DNA of 64,000 nucleotides from VAZQ01 sp036557665 (GTDB lineage Bacteria > Pseudomonadota > Alphaproteobacteria > Rhizobiales > Xanthobacteraceae). Below, one piece after another: positions 50,390 through 58,299 of the stretch. Below the pieces are notes generated by a model. It was not told the DNA's origin. It saw only the letters and a list, made by a program, of their open reading frames with translations, and did no database searches. The stretch spans positions 1 through 64,000 of the forward strand of contig DATBHG010000044.1 in NCBI GenBank assembly GCA_036557665.1, written 5' to 3'. The position numbers and the translations under genes are program-made. Every line of letters begins with the position of its first letter. The stretch's first letter is position 1.

Positions 50390-51646
50390 TCAGTTGCTCA
50401 GCGACGACGGAACTTGGGTCAATATCGACGAGCTTGCCACGTTCGCGAGGATCCGATCGTTGTTGATCATGATCGGCGCCGAGAGGATGTCGCGCAGAGA
50501 GCGTCCGATGCTGAATTCGGTGTCGTTGCGGTAGCCGGCGAGACCGCTTGCCTGGAGCGCTCCCATGACGGTGGCAATGGCCAGCTCGGACGCATTGACC
50601 TTCAGCAGGTTCATTGCTGTCTGAAACTCGACCGATTCCAACGCCTTTTCATCCCCTGACCGCGCCTCGAATCTCTGCGCCGCAGAGGTCACCAGCGCCC
50701 GCAAAGTTCTCAGGGAGCCGTTTGCGCGGGTGAGATGAGCCGCTCCCGGCGGCAGCTGACCACCCGACGTCCGTGCCGCATTGCGGATGAAGAGCCGTGC
50801 ACGTTCCACCGCGCCGGCAGAAATCCCGGCCCAGACGCTGCTCCAGGTCAGGTGCGCAACCGGCAACATGGTCTGGGTATGCATCCTCTCGTACGGCTGC
50901 GGCAGGATCTGGCCGGCCTCGCCGGCCGCCCGCAACGTAAATCCCGAGCTGCAGGTGCCGCGCATGCCAAGCGCGTCCCATCCCACGATACGGTCAAGAT
51001 TGTAGTCCTCCTTCAAGAACACGATCAGCACCTGATCGGATGGTGCGGCGTCGGGTGAGCGGCGTGCCGTCGTCACAATCCCGTCCGCGTGCTCGCCATA
51101 AGAAATGACGGTCGCTTGTCTGGTGAGCGCTATTCGTCCGTCGTTGGCCTCGACGGCTCCCGCACTCCTGCGCACATCCCCTCCCCCCTGGCCCTCCGTC
51201 GTGGAGGATGCGAGCAGCAGTTGATCGGAGCACAGCCTTCGCAACAGACGTCGATGCCAAGGGCTGTGCAGACCATGGCGCACGACCAAGGAAATTTTGG
51301 TCTGGTGCATGGCATAGATCATGGCCGTGGAGGCACATGCACGGCCAAGCGCGTAGCAGACATCGAGGACCTCCGAGAGGCTTGCGCCCTCGCCGCCGAG
51401 GTCGCGCGGCACCATGATCCCCAGGAGACGTTGCGCTCGCGCGGCAGCAAGTGCCTCGCACGGGAAGCGCGCATCGCGATCGACATCGGCCGCGGTATTC
51501 GACGCAACCCCGGCAACCAGCTCGGCTCGATGCTTGATGTCTGCTCCCGCAAGCTCGCCTTCGCTCGCGCCAGGATCTTCGCCAGCAGCGGGCTTGAGCC
51601 CTCGCGCCGCTCTGAAATCGTGCAACCCGGTGTTTAGAGCATTCAC
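50390..51646 (-). CDS. Acyl-CoA-dehydrogenase-like flavoprotein
   Basis: A 418-residue FAD enzyme of the acyl-CoA dehydrogenase fold. It shows LGIMVPRDLGGEGASLSEVL in the N-domain, the FAD loop LASSTTEGQGGGD and GWDALGMRGTCSSGF in the middle barrel, and the helical C-domain around DTEFSIGRSLRDILSAPIMI. Enzymes of this fold also oxidise aminoacyl groups on carrier proteins (as in prolyl-carrier oxidation to pyrrole). It lies directly before the aa:CP ligase on the same strand, and a carrier gene is divergent 285 bases away. A carrier-bound aminoacyl substrate is the best guess; the sequence alone would also allow acyl-CoA. Confidence 0.8.
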   Translation of the reverse strand: MNALNTGLHDFRAARGLKPAAGEDPGASEGELAGADIKHRAELVAGVASNTAADVDRDARFPCEALAAARAQRLLGIMVPRDLGGEGASLSEVLDVCYALGRACASTAMIYAMHQTKISLVVRHGLHSPWHRRLLRRLCSDQLLLASSTTEGQGGGDVRRSAGAVEANDGRIALTRQATVISYGEHADGIVTTARRSPDAAPSDQVLIVFLKEDYNLDRIVGWDALGMRGTCSSGFTLRAAGEAGQILPQPYERMHTQTMLPVAHLTWSSVWAGISAGAVERARLFIRNAARTSGGQLPPGAAHLTRANGSLRTLRALVTSAAQRFEARSGDEKALESVEFQTAMNLLKVNASELAIATVMGALQASGLAGYRNDTEFSIGRSLRDILSAPIMINNDRILANVASSSILTQVPSSLSN

Positions 51647-51931
51647 AGCCGACCTCGCCGCGCATCAATCGCTACACAGACATCCAGGCAGGTACATAGC
51701 TCCTCCCAGCCTGTGTGCACTCCTAGGTAGCGGATCGTGCGAGATGCGTCTTCTCAATTAGCGTCGGGCACCCGCCCTTTAGTCGGTAAAGGTTACCACG
51801 GAAAACCAAGCTGAGCTGAAGCAGGCGCCGCTTCTCTCACGAGACTTCCCGTGGCACTAACCGGCGCTACGGAATGGAGCTGTGCCGCACGATACCCGTG
51901 CCGTCACGCCGTGGAATCCAGAGTGAGGTCA

Positions 51932-52234
51932 ATGTCCGCTCAGGAAACGAACCCTGGCTATGATCATGCGCACAGGAGCACTGATGCTCCTGACCGCGTG
52001 CTGGCCATCGTGCACGAGGTTTTTGCACGCCGGTCAGCATTCCCTTCTCGTCCGATACTTCCCAATGACGATCTTCGCGATGTCGGCCTGAGCTCGCTCG
52101 ATATGGTCAATCTGATGCTCGCTGTCGAAGCCGACTTCGAGATCAAGGTCCCGGATACCGAAATGACTTTGACGAACTTTAGGTCGATAGCCTCGATAAA
52201 TGCGCTGATCGCATCTGTTCTAGAGAACGGATGA
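51932..52234 (+). CDS. Acyl carrier protein, aa:CP ligase partner type
   Basis: A 100-residue carrier protein. Ser55 in DVGLSSLDMVN is the phosphopantetheine site, preceded by LPNDDLR and followed by VEADFEIKVPDTEMTL, the usual helix II/III layout. The GLSSLDMVNLM motif and length fit the carriers served by amino acid:carrier-protein ligases. ATG 51932 (GAGTGAGGTC upstream) was preferred to an earlier in-frame start. First gene of the plus-strand carrier set; divergent from the flavoprotein-ligase pair, so a shared control region lies between (51647-51931). Confidence 0.82.
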   Translation: MSAQETNPGYDHAHRSTDAPDRVLAIVHEVFARRSAFPSRPILPNDDLRDVGLSSLDMVNLMLAVEADFEIKVPDTEMTLTNFRSIASINALIASVLENG

Positions 52235-52345
52235 AGACCAATGCTGCTCTGTTGAATTGACCATGTTCAGCACGTTCGCTTGCCACCTGAACCCGCCGCA
52301 TCTACGAAGAGACCGACGCACGAATATTCCCGAGGTGACCGTCAG

Positions 52346-52618
52346 ATGTCGATCAGATTAACCATACTGTCCCAGCTGGAGCAGGTTGCCAAGGAGCAGA
52401 ATGTAAAGCTGCCCCCGCTGTCGGACGATCTTGTCCTCCTGGAATCCGGTTTGGATTCGCTTGGCTTTGCCATCCTGGTAGCGCGCCTGGAGGACACCGT
52501 TGGCTTCGATCCGTTCTCCGCGTCCGAAGAGGTGTACTTCCCGGTAACCCTCGGCGATTTCGTCAGTGTCTACGAACATGCCGCCCAGCGCACCAAGACG
52601 CCCGAAGTCACTGCATAG
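52346..52618 (+). CDS. Second acyl carrier protein
   Basis: A 90-residue carrier protein with the phosphopantetheine Ser38 in ESGLDSLGFAIL, followed by VARLEDTVGFDPF and ending in a helix (FVSVYEHAA). It differs from the first carrier in motif and length, and in this set stands just before an adenylating enzyme whose start overlaps its 3' end by 53 bases, so it is probably the ligase's acceptor. The start at ATG 52346 follows CGAGGTGACC; an earlier frame-start at 52280 gives an unlikely Pro-rich extension. Confidence 0.78.
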   Translation: MSIRLTILSQLEQVAKEQNVKLPPLSDDLVLLESGLDSLGFAILVARLEDTVGFDPFSASEEVYFPVTLGDFVSVYEHAAQRTKTPEVTA

Positions 52619-53978
52619 CTTATTGGGCGCCGAGCGCGCCGACCCTTCCCTCTTCGCAGCACACGGGAGCGTTCGTGTCGACGAGCTCGTCGGCGGCTCG
52701 AGCTTGGGCGGCACGCTCAGCGAGCTGTCCGGCCGCTCCATCCTTGTGGCCACTCCAGATCAGCTCACGACTGCATTGGCGCTGATCGAGCTCGACGGAC
52801 TAGCGCGACGGCTCATCATCTGCCCCCCCGATCTGGCTGACGAGCATCTCGCCCATATCGTCGATCTGGGTGAAGCCGACGCGGTGATTCATGGGCCGGA
52901 TGGTCCTCGAGCCGGTACCGCCGGCATTCCAGTGCGGGCGATGTGCAGCCCGAGAATCGCGCCGGCGCGCGAGGCTCCATCCCGGGCGCACGAGACGGAG
53001 TGGATACTGCTGACGTCCGGCACCACGGGCGTGCCGAAGATGGTGGTGCACACGCTTGCCACTCTCACCGCGGCCGTCAGGATGGATCCGGACCGGCGCG
53101 ACCCGGTGGTGTGGGCCACGTTCTACGACATACGCCGCTATGGCGGCATGCAGATCTTTCTTCGCGCCATGCTGGGGCGTGCCTCGCTGGTGCTTTCAAG
53201 CGCCGGCGAAAGCACCTCCGATCATCTGCATCGGCTCGCGCGGCTCGGAGTAACGCATCTTACCGGTACGCCTTCTCACTGGCGCTGGGCCATCCTCAAT
53301 CCCGCGGCTTGCGTCATCTCGCCTCGATACGTCCGGCTGTCGGGAGAGATTGCAGACCAGCCGATCCTGGACAGCCTGCGCGAGATGTATCCCTCTGCCG
53401 GGGTGGCCCACGCCTATGCTTCGACCGAGGCGGGGGTCGGCTTCGCCGTGAACGACGGGCTTGAAGGTTTTCCTGCAAGCCTGATCGCTGCAGGCTCCGA
53501 CTCCGTTCAGCTGAAAATCATCGATGGCTCGCTGCGCATCCGCTCCCCAGGCACCGCCCTGCGCTATGTGGGCAACGGCGAGCCGCTGCTCGACCAGGAG
53601 GGCTTTGTCGATACCGGCGACATCGTGGAGCTGCGCCGCGAGCGTTACTTCTTCATCGGCAGGCGTGGCGGGATCATCAATGTAGGAGGCCTCAAGGTCC
53701 ATCCCGAGGAGATCGAAGCCGTAATCAACCGGCATCCCGAAGTCCGCATGTCGCTGGTACACGGGCGCAAGAACCCGATCACCGGCGCCGTCGTGGTTGC
53801 CGAAGTGGTGCTGCGCGGGCAATCCGAGCAGCAGGCCCCGCGCGCCGTAGAGCTCAAGCAGCAGATTTTACAGGCGTGCCGCAGTCAGCTTCCCCAGCAC
53901 AAGGTTCCGGCTGCCATCCGCTTCGTCCCGACCCTCGGACTCTCGCCCGCGGGAAAAGCAGCGCGCAACCATGGCTGA
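52566..53978 (+). CDS. AMP-dependent synthetase/ligase (compact ANL enzyme)
   Basis: A 470-residue adenylate-forming enzyme. Motifs: LLTSGTTGVPKMVVHT (P-loop), THLTGTPSHWRW, AYASTEAGVGF (A5), VDTGDIVELRRERYFFIGRR (A7/hinge), GGLKVHPEEIE and the catalytic Lys464 in LSPAGKAARNHG. The N-terminal subdomain is short, so it is smaller than acyl-CoA synthetases but complete in catalytic motifs. It probably adenylates an acyl or aryl acid and loads it on the carrier encoded by the overlapping upstream gene. A GTG start at 52566 is used; ATG 52578 is alternative. Stop overlaps the reductase start. Confidence 0.8.
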   Translation: MSTNMPPSAPRRPKSLHSLLGAERADPSLFAAHGSVRVDELVGGSSLGGTLSELSGRSILVATPDQLTTALALIELDGLARRLIICPPDLADEHLAHIVDLGEADAVIHGPDGPRAGTAGIPVRAMCSPRIAPAREAPSRAHETEWILLTSGTTGVPKMVVHTLATLTAAVRMDPDRRDPVVWATFYDIRRYGGMQIFLRAMLGRASLVLSSAGESTSDHLHRLARLGVTHLTGTPSHWRWAILNPAACVISPRYVRLSGEIADQPILDSLREMYPSAGVAHAYASTEAGVGFAVNDGLEGFPASLIAAGSDSVQLKIIDGSLRIRSPGTALRYVGNGEPLLDQEGFVDTGDIVELRRERYFFIGRRGGIINVGGLKVHPEEIEAVINRHPEVRMSLVHGRKNPITGAVVVAEVVLRGQSEQQAPRAVELKQQILQACRSQLPQHKVPAAIRFVPTLGLSPAGKAARNHG

Positions 53979-54717
53979 GCCGAAGCGCACCACCCTCGTC
54001 ACGGGCGGCAGTCGCGGCCTCGGGCTGGGCATCGCCCAGCAGCTTGCAAGCGCCGGGTATCGGGTCGTCGCCGTGGCACGCACCCTGAACAAAAACCTGT
54101 CGTCCGCGATGGAGAAGATTGCACGCTCAAAACAAGGCGCCCTGCACTTTGTCCCCTTTGATCTGAGCGCGATCGAGGCCATTCCCGATTTCATAAAACA
54201 GATCCGCAAGGAGTTCGGACCGATCTATGGCCTTGTCAACAACGCCGCCATTGGAACCGACGGCGCGCTGGCGCTGATGCATACGTCTCAGATCGAGCAG
54301 GTCGTCCGCGTCAATACCGTGTCGCCGATCGTGCTCACGAAATACGTGGTGCGCTCGATGCTGTCCGAGGGCACCGGCAGGATCGTGAACATTGCCTCGA
54401 TCATTGGATTCACCGGATACCGCGGGCTCTCCGTCTATGGCGCCACCAAGGCGTCCATGCTGGGCTTCACTCGCTCGCTCGCCCGCGAAGTGGGCAGGCA
54501 TGGCATAAACGTCAATGCGGTGGCGCCAGGCTTTGTCGATACCGACATGACGCAGGCATTGCAGGCGGAGCAGCGCGGGCGCGTCGCGCGCCGCAGCGCG
54601 CTTCAACGCCTGCCCGAGATCGCGGATGTCGCGAACGCGGTCGAGTTCCTGCTCGGGGACAAGGCGAAGAACATCACCGGGACGGTTCTGACGGTCGATG
54701 CGGGCAGCACGGCTTAA
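53971..54717 (+). CDS. Short-chain dehydrogenase/reductase (FabG-like)
   Basis: A 248-residue NADPH-type SDR. Cofactor motif TGGSRGLGLGIA (residues 11-22), NNAAIG, catalytic Ser in NIASIIGF, YGATKASM (Tyr-x3-Lys) and the typical C-terminal GTVLTVDAGSTA. FabG-like enzymes reduce 3-oxoacyl groups on carrier proteins, which suits the two carriers upstream. Its ATG lies 8 bases inside the previous stop, so it is translationally coupled to the ligase. Ends the plus-strand carrier set; next comes the polysaccharide priming transferase. Confidence 0.85.
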   Translation: MAEPKRTTLVTGGSRGLGLGIAQQLASAGYRVVAVARTLNKNLSSAMEKIARSKQGALHFVPFDLSAIEAIPDFIKQIRKEFGPIYGLVNNAAIGTDGALALMHTSQIEQVVRVNTVSPIVLTKYVVRSMLSEGTGRIVNIASIIGFTGYRGLSVYGATKASMLGFTRSLAREVGRHGINVNAVAPGFVDTDMTQALQAEQRGRVARRSALQRLPEIADVANAVEFLLGDKAKNITGTVLTVDAGSTA

Positions 54718-54831
54718 CGGCTTTCCCGCTGGCACGCTTCTCGCAACCTGTCTCCACGCGGTCAGAGTGCCCCATTTCGGTGCGCCTGAGCTGCAGGCGG
54801 GCAACAGCCCTCGCCCGAATTGGTACAGGTC

Positions 54832-56304
54832 ATGAGTGTTCATCAGAGCTATGCTCTGACAGCGCCGATAGACGTAAATCGCTTCATGCGCGCGTGGACC
54901 GCGCTGTCGCGCGGCGTGTTCTCCGCCACGGCTCTGCTCTCCGACATCGCGGTTATCCTGAGCATGTCCGTCCTGACGGGCACCGGCTATCACTTCATCG
55001 CCTACGGCGAGAAGGGGGATATCCTGTCGTACCTGGAGGTTGGACTGGTTTCAGCAATGATCTTTGCAACCGTCAACCTGTTCCGGGCGGAATACAGGCT
55101 GCAGAATTTCTACAATTTCAAACCGCACCTGCGTCACTGCATCCAGCTGTGGAACGTGACCTTGATATGTTTGCTGGCACTCGGCTTCCTGGCCAAGGTC
55201 ACGGTCGTCTACTCCCGCGGCTGGATCATTCTCTACTTCGCTTCGACGATCTGTATTCTGCTCGCATTGCGTTACTCCTTCGTACGGCTCACCGTGCACG
55301 GGACCAGAGTCGGCGTTCTCTCCGCCCAGCGCATCTTCATCTTCGGCGCGGGCCGGCAGATCAATGATTTCGTCACCCGGTACCAGCCGAAAGCGTTCGG
55401 CGTGGATATCGTCGGCTGCCATTTCCTGACCCCGACGGCTCCGGAAACGCCGCGCGAGGTGCAGCAGCAGATGCTTGCGGCCGACCTCGATCAGGCCATC
55501 GCGAGCGCGCGCCTGCTGGAGCCCGATGCAATTTTCCTGGCGATGCCGTGGTCCGCCACCGAGACGATCACCGGCTGTGCCGAAGCGCTGCTGAAACTAC
55601 CAGCCGAGATCCATCTCGGCGCCGAGCACATCCTCGATCGCTTCGAGCAGGTGCAGCTCTCCAAGTTCGGATCGATCGTGAGTCTGCAGCTCACGCGCTT
55701 GCCGCTGTCACGCTTCGAGCGCATCCAAAAGCGGGTGTTCGACCTTTTGCTCGCCTCGCTCGCCCTGCTGCTTCTCACGCCGGTGCTGATCGCGGCCGCC
55801 ATCGCCATCAAGCTCGACAGCAAAGGACCCATATTCTTTCTTCAGCATCGTTTCGGCTTTAATCAGAAGCCGTTCCGGATCATCAAGCTCCGCAGCATGC
55901 GCAGTCTCGATGACGGTCCGGCGATCGAGCAGGCCAGGCAGAATGATCCGCGTGTCACCAGGGTGGGGGCGTGGCTGCGCCGCTGGAGCTTCGATGAGCT
56001 GCCGCAGCTCTTCAACGTAGTGAAGGGCGACATGTCTCTCGTCGGACCGCGCCCCCATGCGCTTTCGCATGATCGGACCTACGAGCGCCGCATAGCGACC
56101 TACGCGCGCCGGCATAACGTCAAACCCGGCATCACGGGGTGGGCGCAGATCCACGGGTATCGGGGGGAGACGGATACGGACGAGAAGATGCAGAAACGCG
56201 TCGAGCACGACCTCTACTACATCGATAACTGGTCGCTCGCGCTCGATCTCCAGATCCTTGTTCGTACCGTGCTGTCGCGGTCCTCCTACCGTAACGCGTA
56301 TTGA
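54832..56304 (+). CDS. Undecaprenyl-phosphate sugar phosphotransferase (WcaJ/ExoY type)
   Basis: A 490-residue polyprenyl-phosphate hexose-1-phosphate transferase. The N-terminal half has four to five membrane helices and a cytoplasmic CoA-binding-like segment (RIFIFGAGRQINDF). The C-terminal catalytic domain carries the KLRSMRS, GPRPHA and KPGITGWAQIHGYRGE motifs plus YYIDNWSLALDL. It starts polysaccharide synthesis by placing the first sugar phosphate on undecaprenyl phosphate. Although 12 kb from the GT operon, it belongs functionally to that locus. ATG 54832 was preferred to a TTG four codons earlier. Confidence 0.88.
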   Translation: MSVHQSYALTAPIDVNRFMRAWTALSRGVFSATALLSDIAVILSMSVLTGTGYHFIAYGEKGDILSYLEVGLVSAMIFATVNLFRAEYRLQNFYNFKPHLRHCIQLWNVTLICLLALGFLAKVTVVYSRGWIILYFASTICILLALRYSFVRLTVHGTRVGVLSAQRIFIFGAGRQINDFVTRYQPKAFGVDIVGCHFLTPTAPETPREVQQQMLAADLDQAIASARLLEPDAIFLAMPWSATETITGCAEALLKLPAEIHLGAEHILDRFEQVQLSKFGSIVSLQLTRLPLSRFERIQKRVFDLLLASLALLLLTPVLIAAAIAIKLDSKGPIFFLQHRFGFNQKPFRIIKLRSMRSLDDGPAIEQARQNDPRVTRVGAWLRRWSFDELPQLFNVVKGDMSLVGPRPHALSHDRTYERRIATYARRHNVKPGITGWAQIHGYRGETDTDEKMQKRVEHDLYYIDNWSLALDLQILVRTVLSRSSYRNAY

Positions 56305-56429
56305 CCGGGAATTGCCTGCGTCATCCAGGGCAAGAGGCTTCGGTCCGGCCCGGTGCGAGCCACCCCGACAGTTAACGTTACGAATTGATAAACGTCGCGT
56401 GCCAAAGCTGCCGGCGATAACGTTCCGAC

Positions 56430-56840
56430 ATGTCAAGCAACGACACTGTCCAACCGAGCTCTGGCGACACGTCGGATTGGAGCAGGGCATGGGAGGCTGT
56501 CGCCAAGCTCGCCACGGCCCGCGAATCATTGCAGGAAATTTCTCGAGCGCAGCCCTCTTTTGAGCTTGAATATCCGGCCTCAGACTCTTCCCTGCGCGCG
56601 GGCAAGCGCGTCCCGCCGGATGCGCACGATCAGCTTGCAGGGGCAATCGCGGAAATCGAGGACGCATCCGCGGCGCTGCGGCGCTCGGAACCCTTGCTGG
56701 AGCAAGGCCTCCCCGTCTCCCCTGCGCGCGTCAACAAGCGCGGCTACTGGTCGGTGTGGATCCTGATCGGCGCCATCTGGATTTCGGCGACTTTCGTGGT
56801 CGCCACGGCGGCTGCCGCGATTCTTTATATTCTTGGCTGA
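56430..56840 (+). CDS. Hypothetical tail-anchored membrane protein
   Basis: A 136-residue protein. Residues 1-105 are hydrophilic and helical (EAVAKLATARESLQEISRA and AIAEIEDASAALRRSEPLL, heptad-like). One strong membrane helix closes the chain (WILIGAIWISATFVVATAAA, then ILYILG). No family was recognised. It follows the priming transferase by 125 bases, with GTTAAC and other AT-rich sequence between, and precedes the tRNA-like gene on the other strand. A coiled coil held at the membrane is likely; role unknown. Confidence 0.55.
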   Translation: MSSNDTVQPSSGDTSDWSRAWEAVAKLATARESLQEISRAQPSFELEYPASDSSLRAGKRVPPDAHDQLAGAIAEIEDASAALRRSEPLLEQGLPVSPARVNKRGYWSVWILIGAIWISATFVVATAAAAILYILG

Positions 56841-56895
56841 GGTTTGGACTAGGGGGCTCGGCCAGCTGCCCGGACGATGATCGTGGGGAGCGCAT

Positions 56896-56970
56896 TGGAG
56901 GCCCAGCCTGGAATTGAACCAGGATACGAGATGGTTCCCCATCCCTGCGTTGCCATTCCGCCACCGGGCC
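56896..56970 (-). tRNA. tRNA-like RNA with GNRA-capped anticodon arm (tRNA-Cys-like body)
   Basis: A 75-base cloverleaf with encoded CCA (56896-56898). The acceptor stem GGCCCGG/CTGGGCC is 7 bp with one G-U. T8, A14, G18-G19 and A21 are in place; the D-arm is GCG/CGC; the T-arm is CCTGG-TTCAATT-CCAGG (56907-56923); the discriminator is U73. The anticodon arm is GGGATGG-GGAA-CCATCTC (56928-56945): seven pairs closed by a GGAA tetraloop, leaving no seven-base loop and no U33. U73 and the GGC...TGGCGGAATGG 5' half recall alphaproteobacterial tRNA-Cys, but it cannot read codons normally. Confidence 0.75.
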
Positions 56971-57025
56971 GCGCCGAATGCGTAGCATGGATACGTTGAA
57001 TTGCGAGGACAAAATCAGAAAATGG

Positions 57026-57814
57026 TTAGCTCTGAATTGGGTGGTGCGATTGCGGCCAACGCGAAAGTGCCGTTACTCCCGCTGAAGTGAGCGCATAGAC
57101 GCCGCGCTCGATGCGGCAGAACCAGCCGTACACATTGTGCAGAAGTATCCTGGGTGCATTGGGAACGACGGCCTTGACCTCGCATGTGCGCCGCGGACCT
57201 CTCGAGAGCGAAGCGGCACACGCGAGCGCCTGCTGGCGGTACGCCGTCATGATCGGCGTCTTCGAGCTGCCGCCCAAGGCCGGATCGCCGAGGCGGCCGC
57301 GATGCTCGTTGACCAGCCGCGCGCGGCGGCGCTGATCGCGCCGTGGCCGCCAGGGTCCCGGCTGCACCAGAGCTTCCACACCTCCCGCGGCAGAGACCCC
57401 GAGCAGGCCAAAGCCCAGGAGCCGGCAAAGCTTCAGCACGCGAGGGTCGCGTTCGCGACGGCGTCGCCCGAGCCGCACGGCAAGCCAGATTTCATCGCAT
57501 GCCGCCGTGCGATGGACGCCTTGCAGCACCAGGTCGAGATTGAATGCGAGCTTGAGCTCACCCACAACGACGATAGGCGGCTCCCCGCTGCGCAACGCGA
57601 CAAGATCGCATCCGCAAATCTCGCCTTTGACCTCGAAGCCGCGGCCTTCGAGGAAGCGCTTCACCGGCAGGTAGAGCGAGGTTTCCCGTATCCCTCGATC
57701 CACTATGTTGCTGGAAACGGCGTCCCGCTCCGTCGCGCGCCTTGCGAGCATGCCGTTGGATCGAGCCTGTTGGCGCGCGGACGCACCACGCATCTGCGGC
57801 GAGGCTAGAGCCAT
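57026..57814 (-). CDS. DUF2161 PD-(D/E)XK phosphodiesterase-like protein
   Basis: A protein of up to 262 residues matching the DUF2161 family. Family sequence starts at ETSLYLPVKRFLEGRGFEVK, with the PD-(D/E)XK core GEICGCDLVALR and VVVGELKLAFNLDLVLQG (acid...Glu-x-Lys). The C-terminal part (GWFCRIERGVYALTSAGVTAL) is a winged-helix-like domain. A GTG at 57703 would give the usual family length of about 225; the ATG at 57814 adds a non-family leader. Members are putative nucleases of unknown role, common in alphaproteobacteria. It lies between the tRNA-like gene and the NusA-domain gene, all on the minus strand. Confidence 0.75.
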   Translation of the reverse strand: MALASPQMRGASARQQARSNGMLARRATERDAVSSNIVDRGIRETSLYLPVKRFLEGRGFEVKGEICGCDLVALRSGEPPIVVVGELKLAFNLDLVLQGVHRTAACDEIWLAVRLGRRRRERDPRVLKLCRLLGFGLLGVSAAGGVEALVQPGPWRPRRDQRRRARLVNEHRGRLGDPALGGSSKTPIMTAYRQQALACAASLSRGPRRTCEVKAVVPNAPRILLHNVYGWFCRIERGVYALTSAGVTALSRWPQSHHPIQS

Positions 57815-57833
57815 CCCGACCAGGATCGACGTT

Positions 57834-58184
57834 CTAGGCGCTCAGCACGGCCGGCTCGATCCATCCCGCGCGTACCCGCGCCTGCAGGATGATCGTGTCG
57901 CATTGCTTGCGCGATACTGCCATGTCGCCGAGAATGCCGGGATATGTCATGATCTTGTCGCCCCGGCGCTCGGTCCATCCCAAAAGATCATCGGTGGCGC
58001 AGGCGGCGAGATCCTCGATGGTCCTGATGCCGTTCCTTCCGAACGCCACCAGCATGGAGGAGACGATCCCTGGAATGTCGTCAAATGCCTCCTCGAGGCC
58101 CAGCATCGCAGCTCGTGAGCTCGTGAGGGCCTGCTGCGATGACTGCGGTTGCGAAGCCCTGGTGAAAGAGGTTTCGGCTTTCAT
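57834..58184 (-). CDS. Stand-alone NusA C-terminal helix-hairpin-helix domain protein
   Basis: A 116-residue protein that aligns with the last repeat of alphaproteobacterial NusA. LEEAFDDIPGIVSSMLVAFG, then NGIRTIEDLAACATDDLLGW, TERRGDKIM and ARVRAGWIEP keep the family order of that acidic helix-hairpin-helix domain. S1, KH and N-terminal RNA-polymerase-binding domains are absent. In NusA this domain meets the RNA polymerase alpha subunit or antitermination partners; a free copy could compete with or report on it. A separate gene with its own stop, 19 bases upstream of the DUF2161 gene on the same strand. Confidence 0.75.
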   Translation of the reverse strand: MKAETSFTRASQPQSSQQALTSSRAAMLGLEEAFDDIPGIVSSMLVAFGRNGIRTIEDLAACATDDLLGWTERRGDKIMTYPGILGDMAVSRKQCDTIILQARVRAGWIEPAVLSA

Positions 58185-58299
58185 GCGCGGCGCCCTCGTT
58201 GCGATCTCAGTGCACCCGACGCTGCGCTGATTTGGTTAATGCGCCCTTAAATTTACAGGGGGTCTGCAAGCTTTCCCGCGGACCTGCGATCATATTGGC

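Noticed and set aside
56896..56970. An ordinary tRNA-Cys or tRNA-Leu gene
   Set aside because: The 22 bases of anticodon arm plus variable loop do not form a 5-bp stem with a 7-base loop in register, and no U33 is available. Leu would also need a long variable arm.
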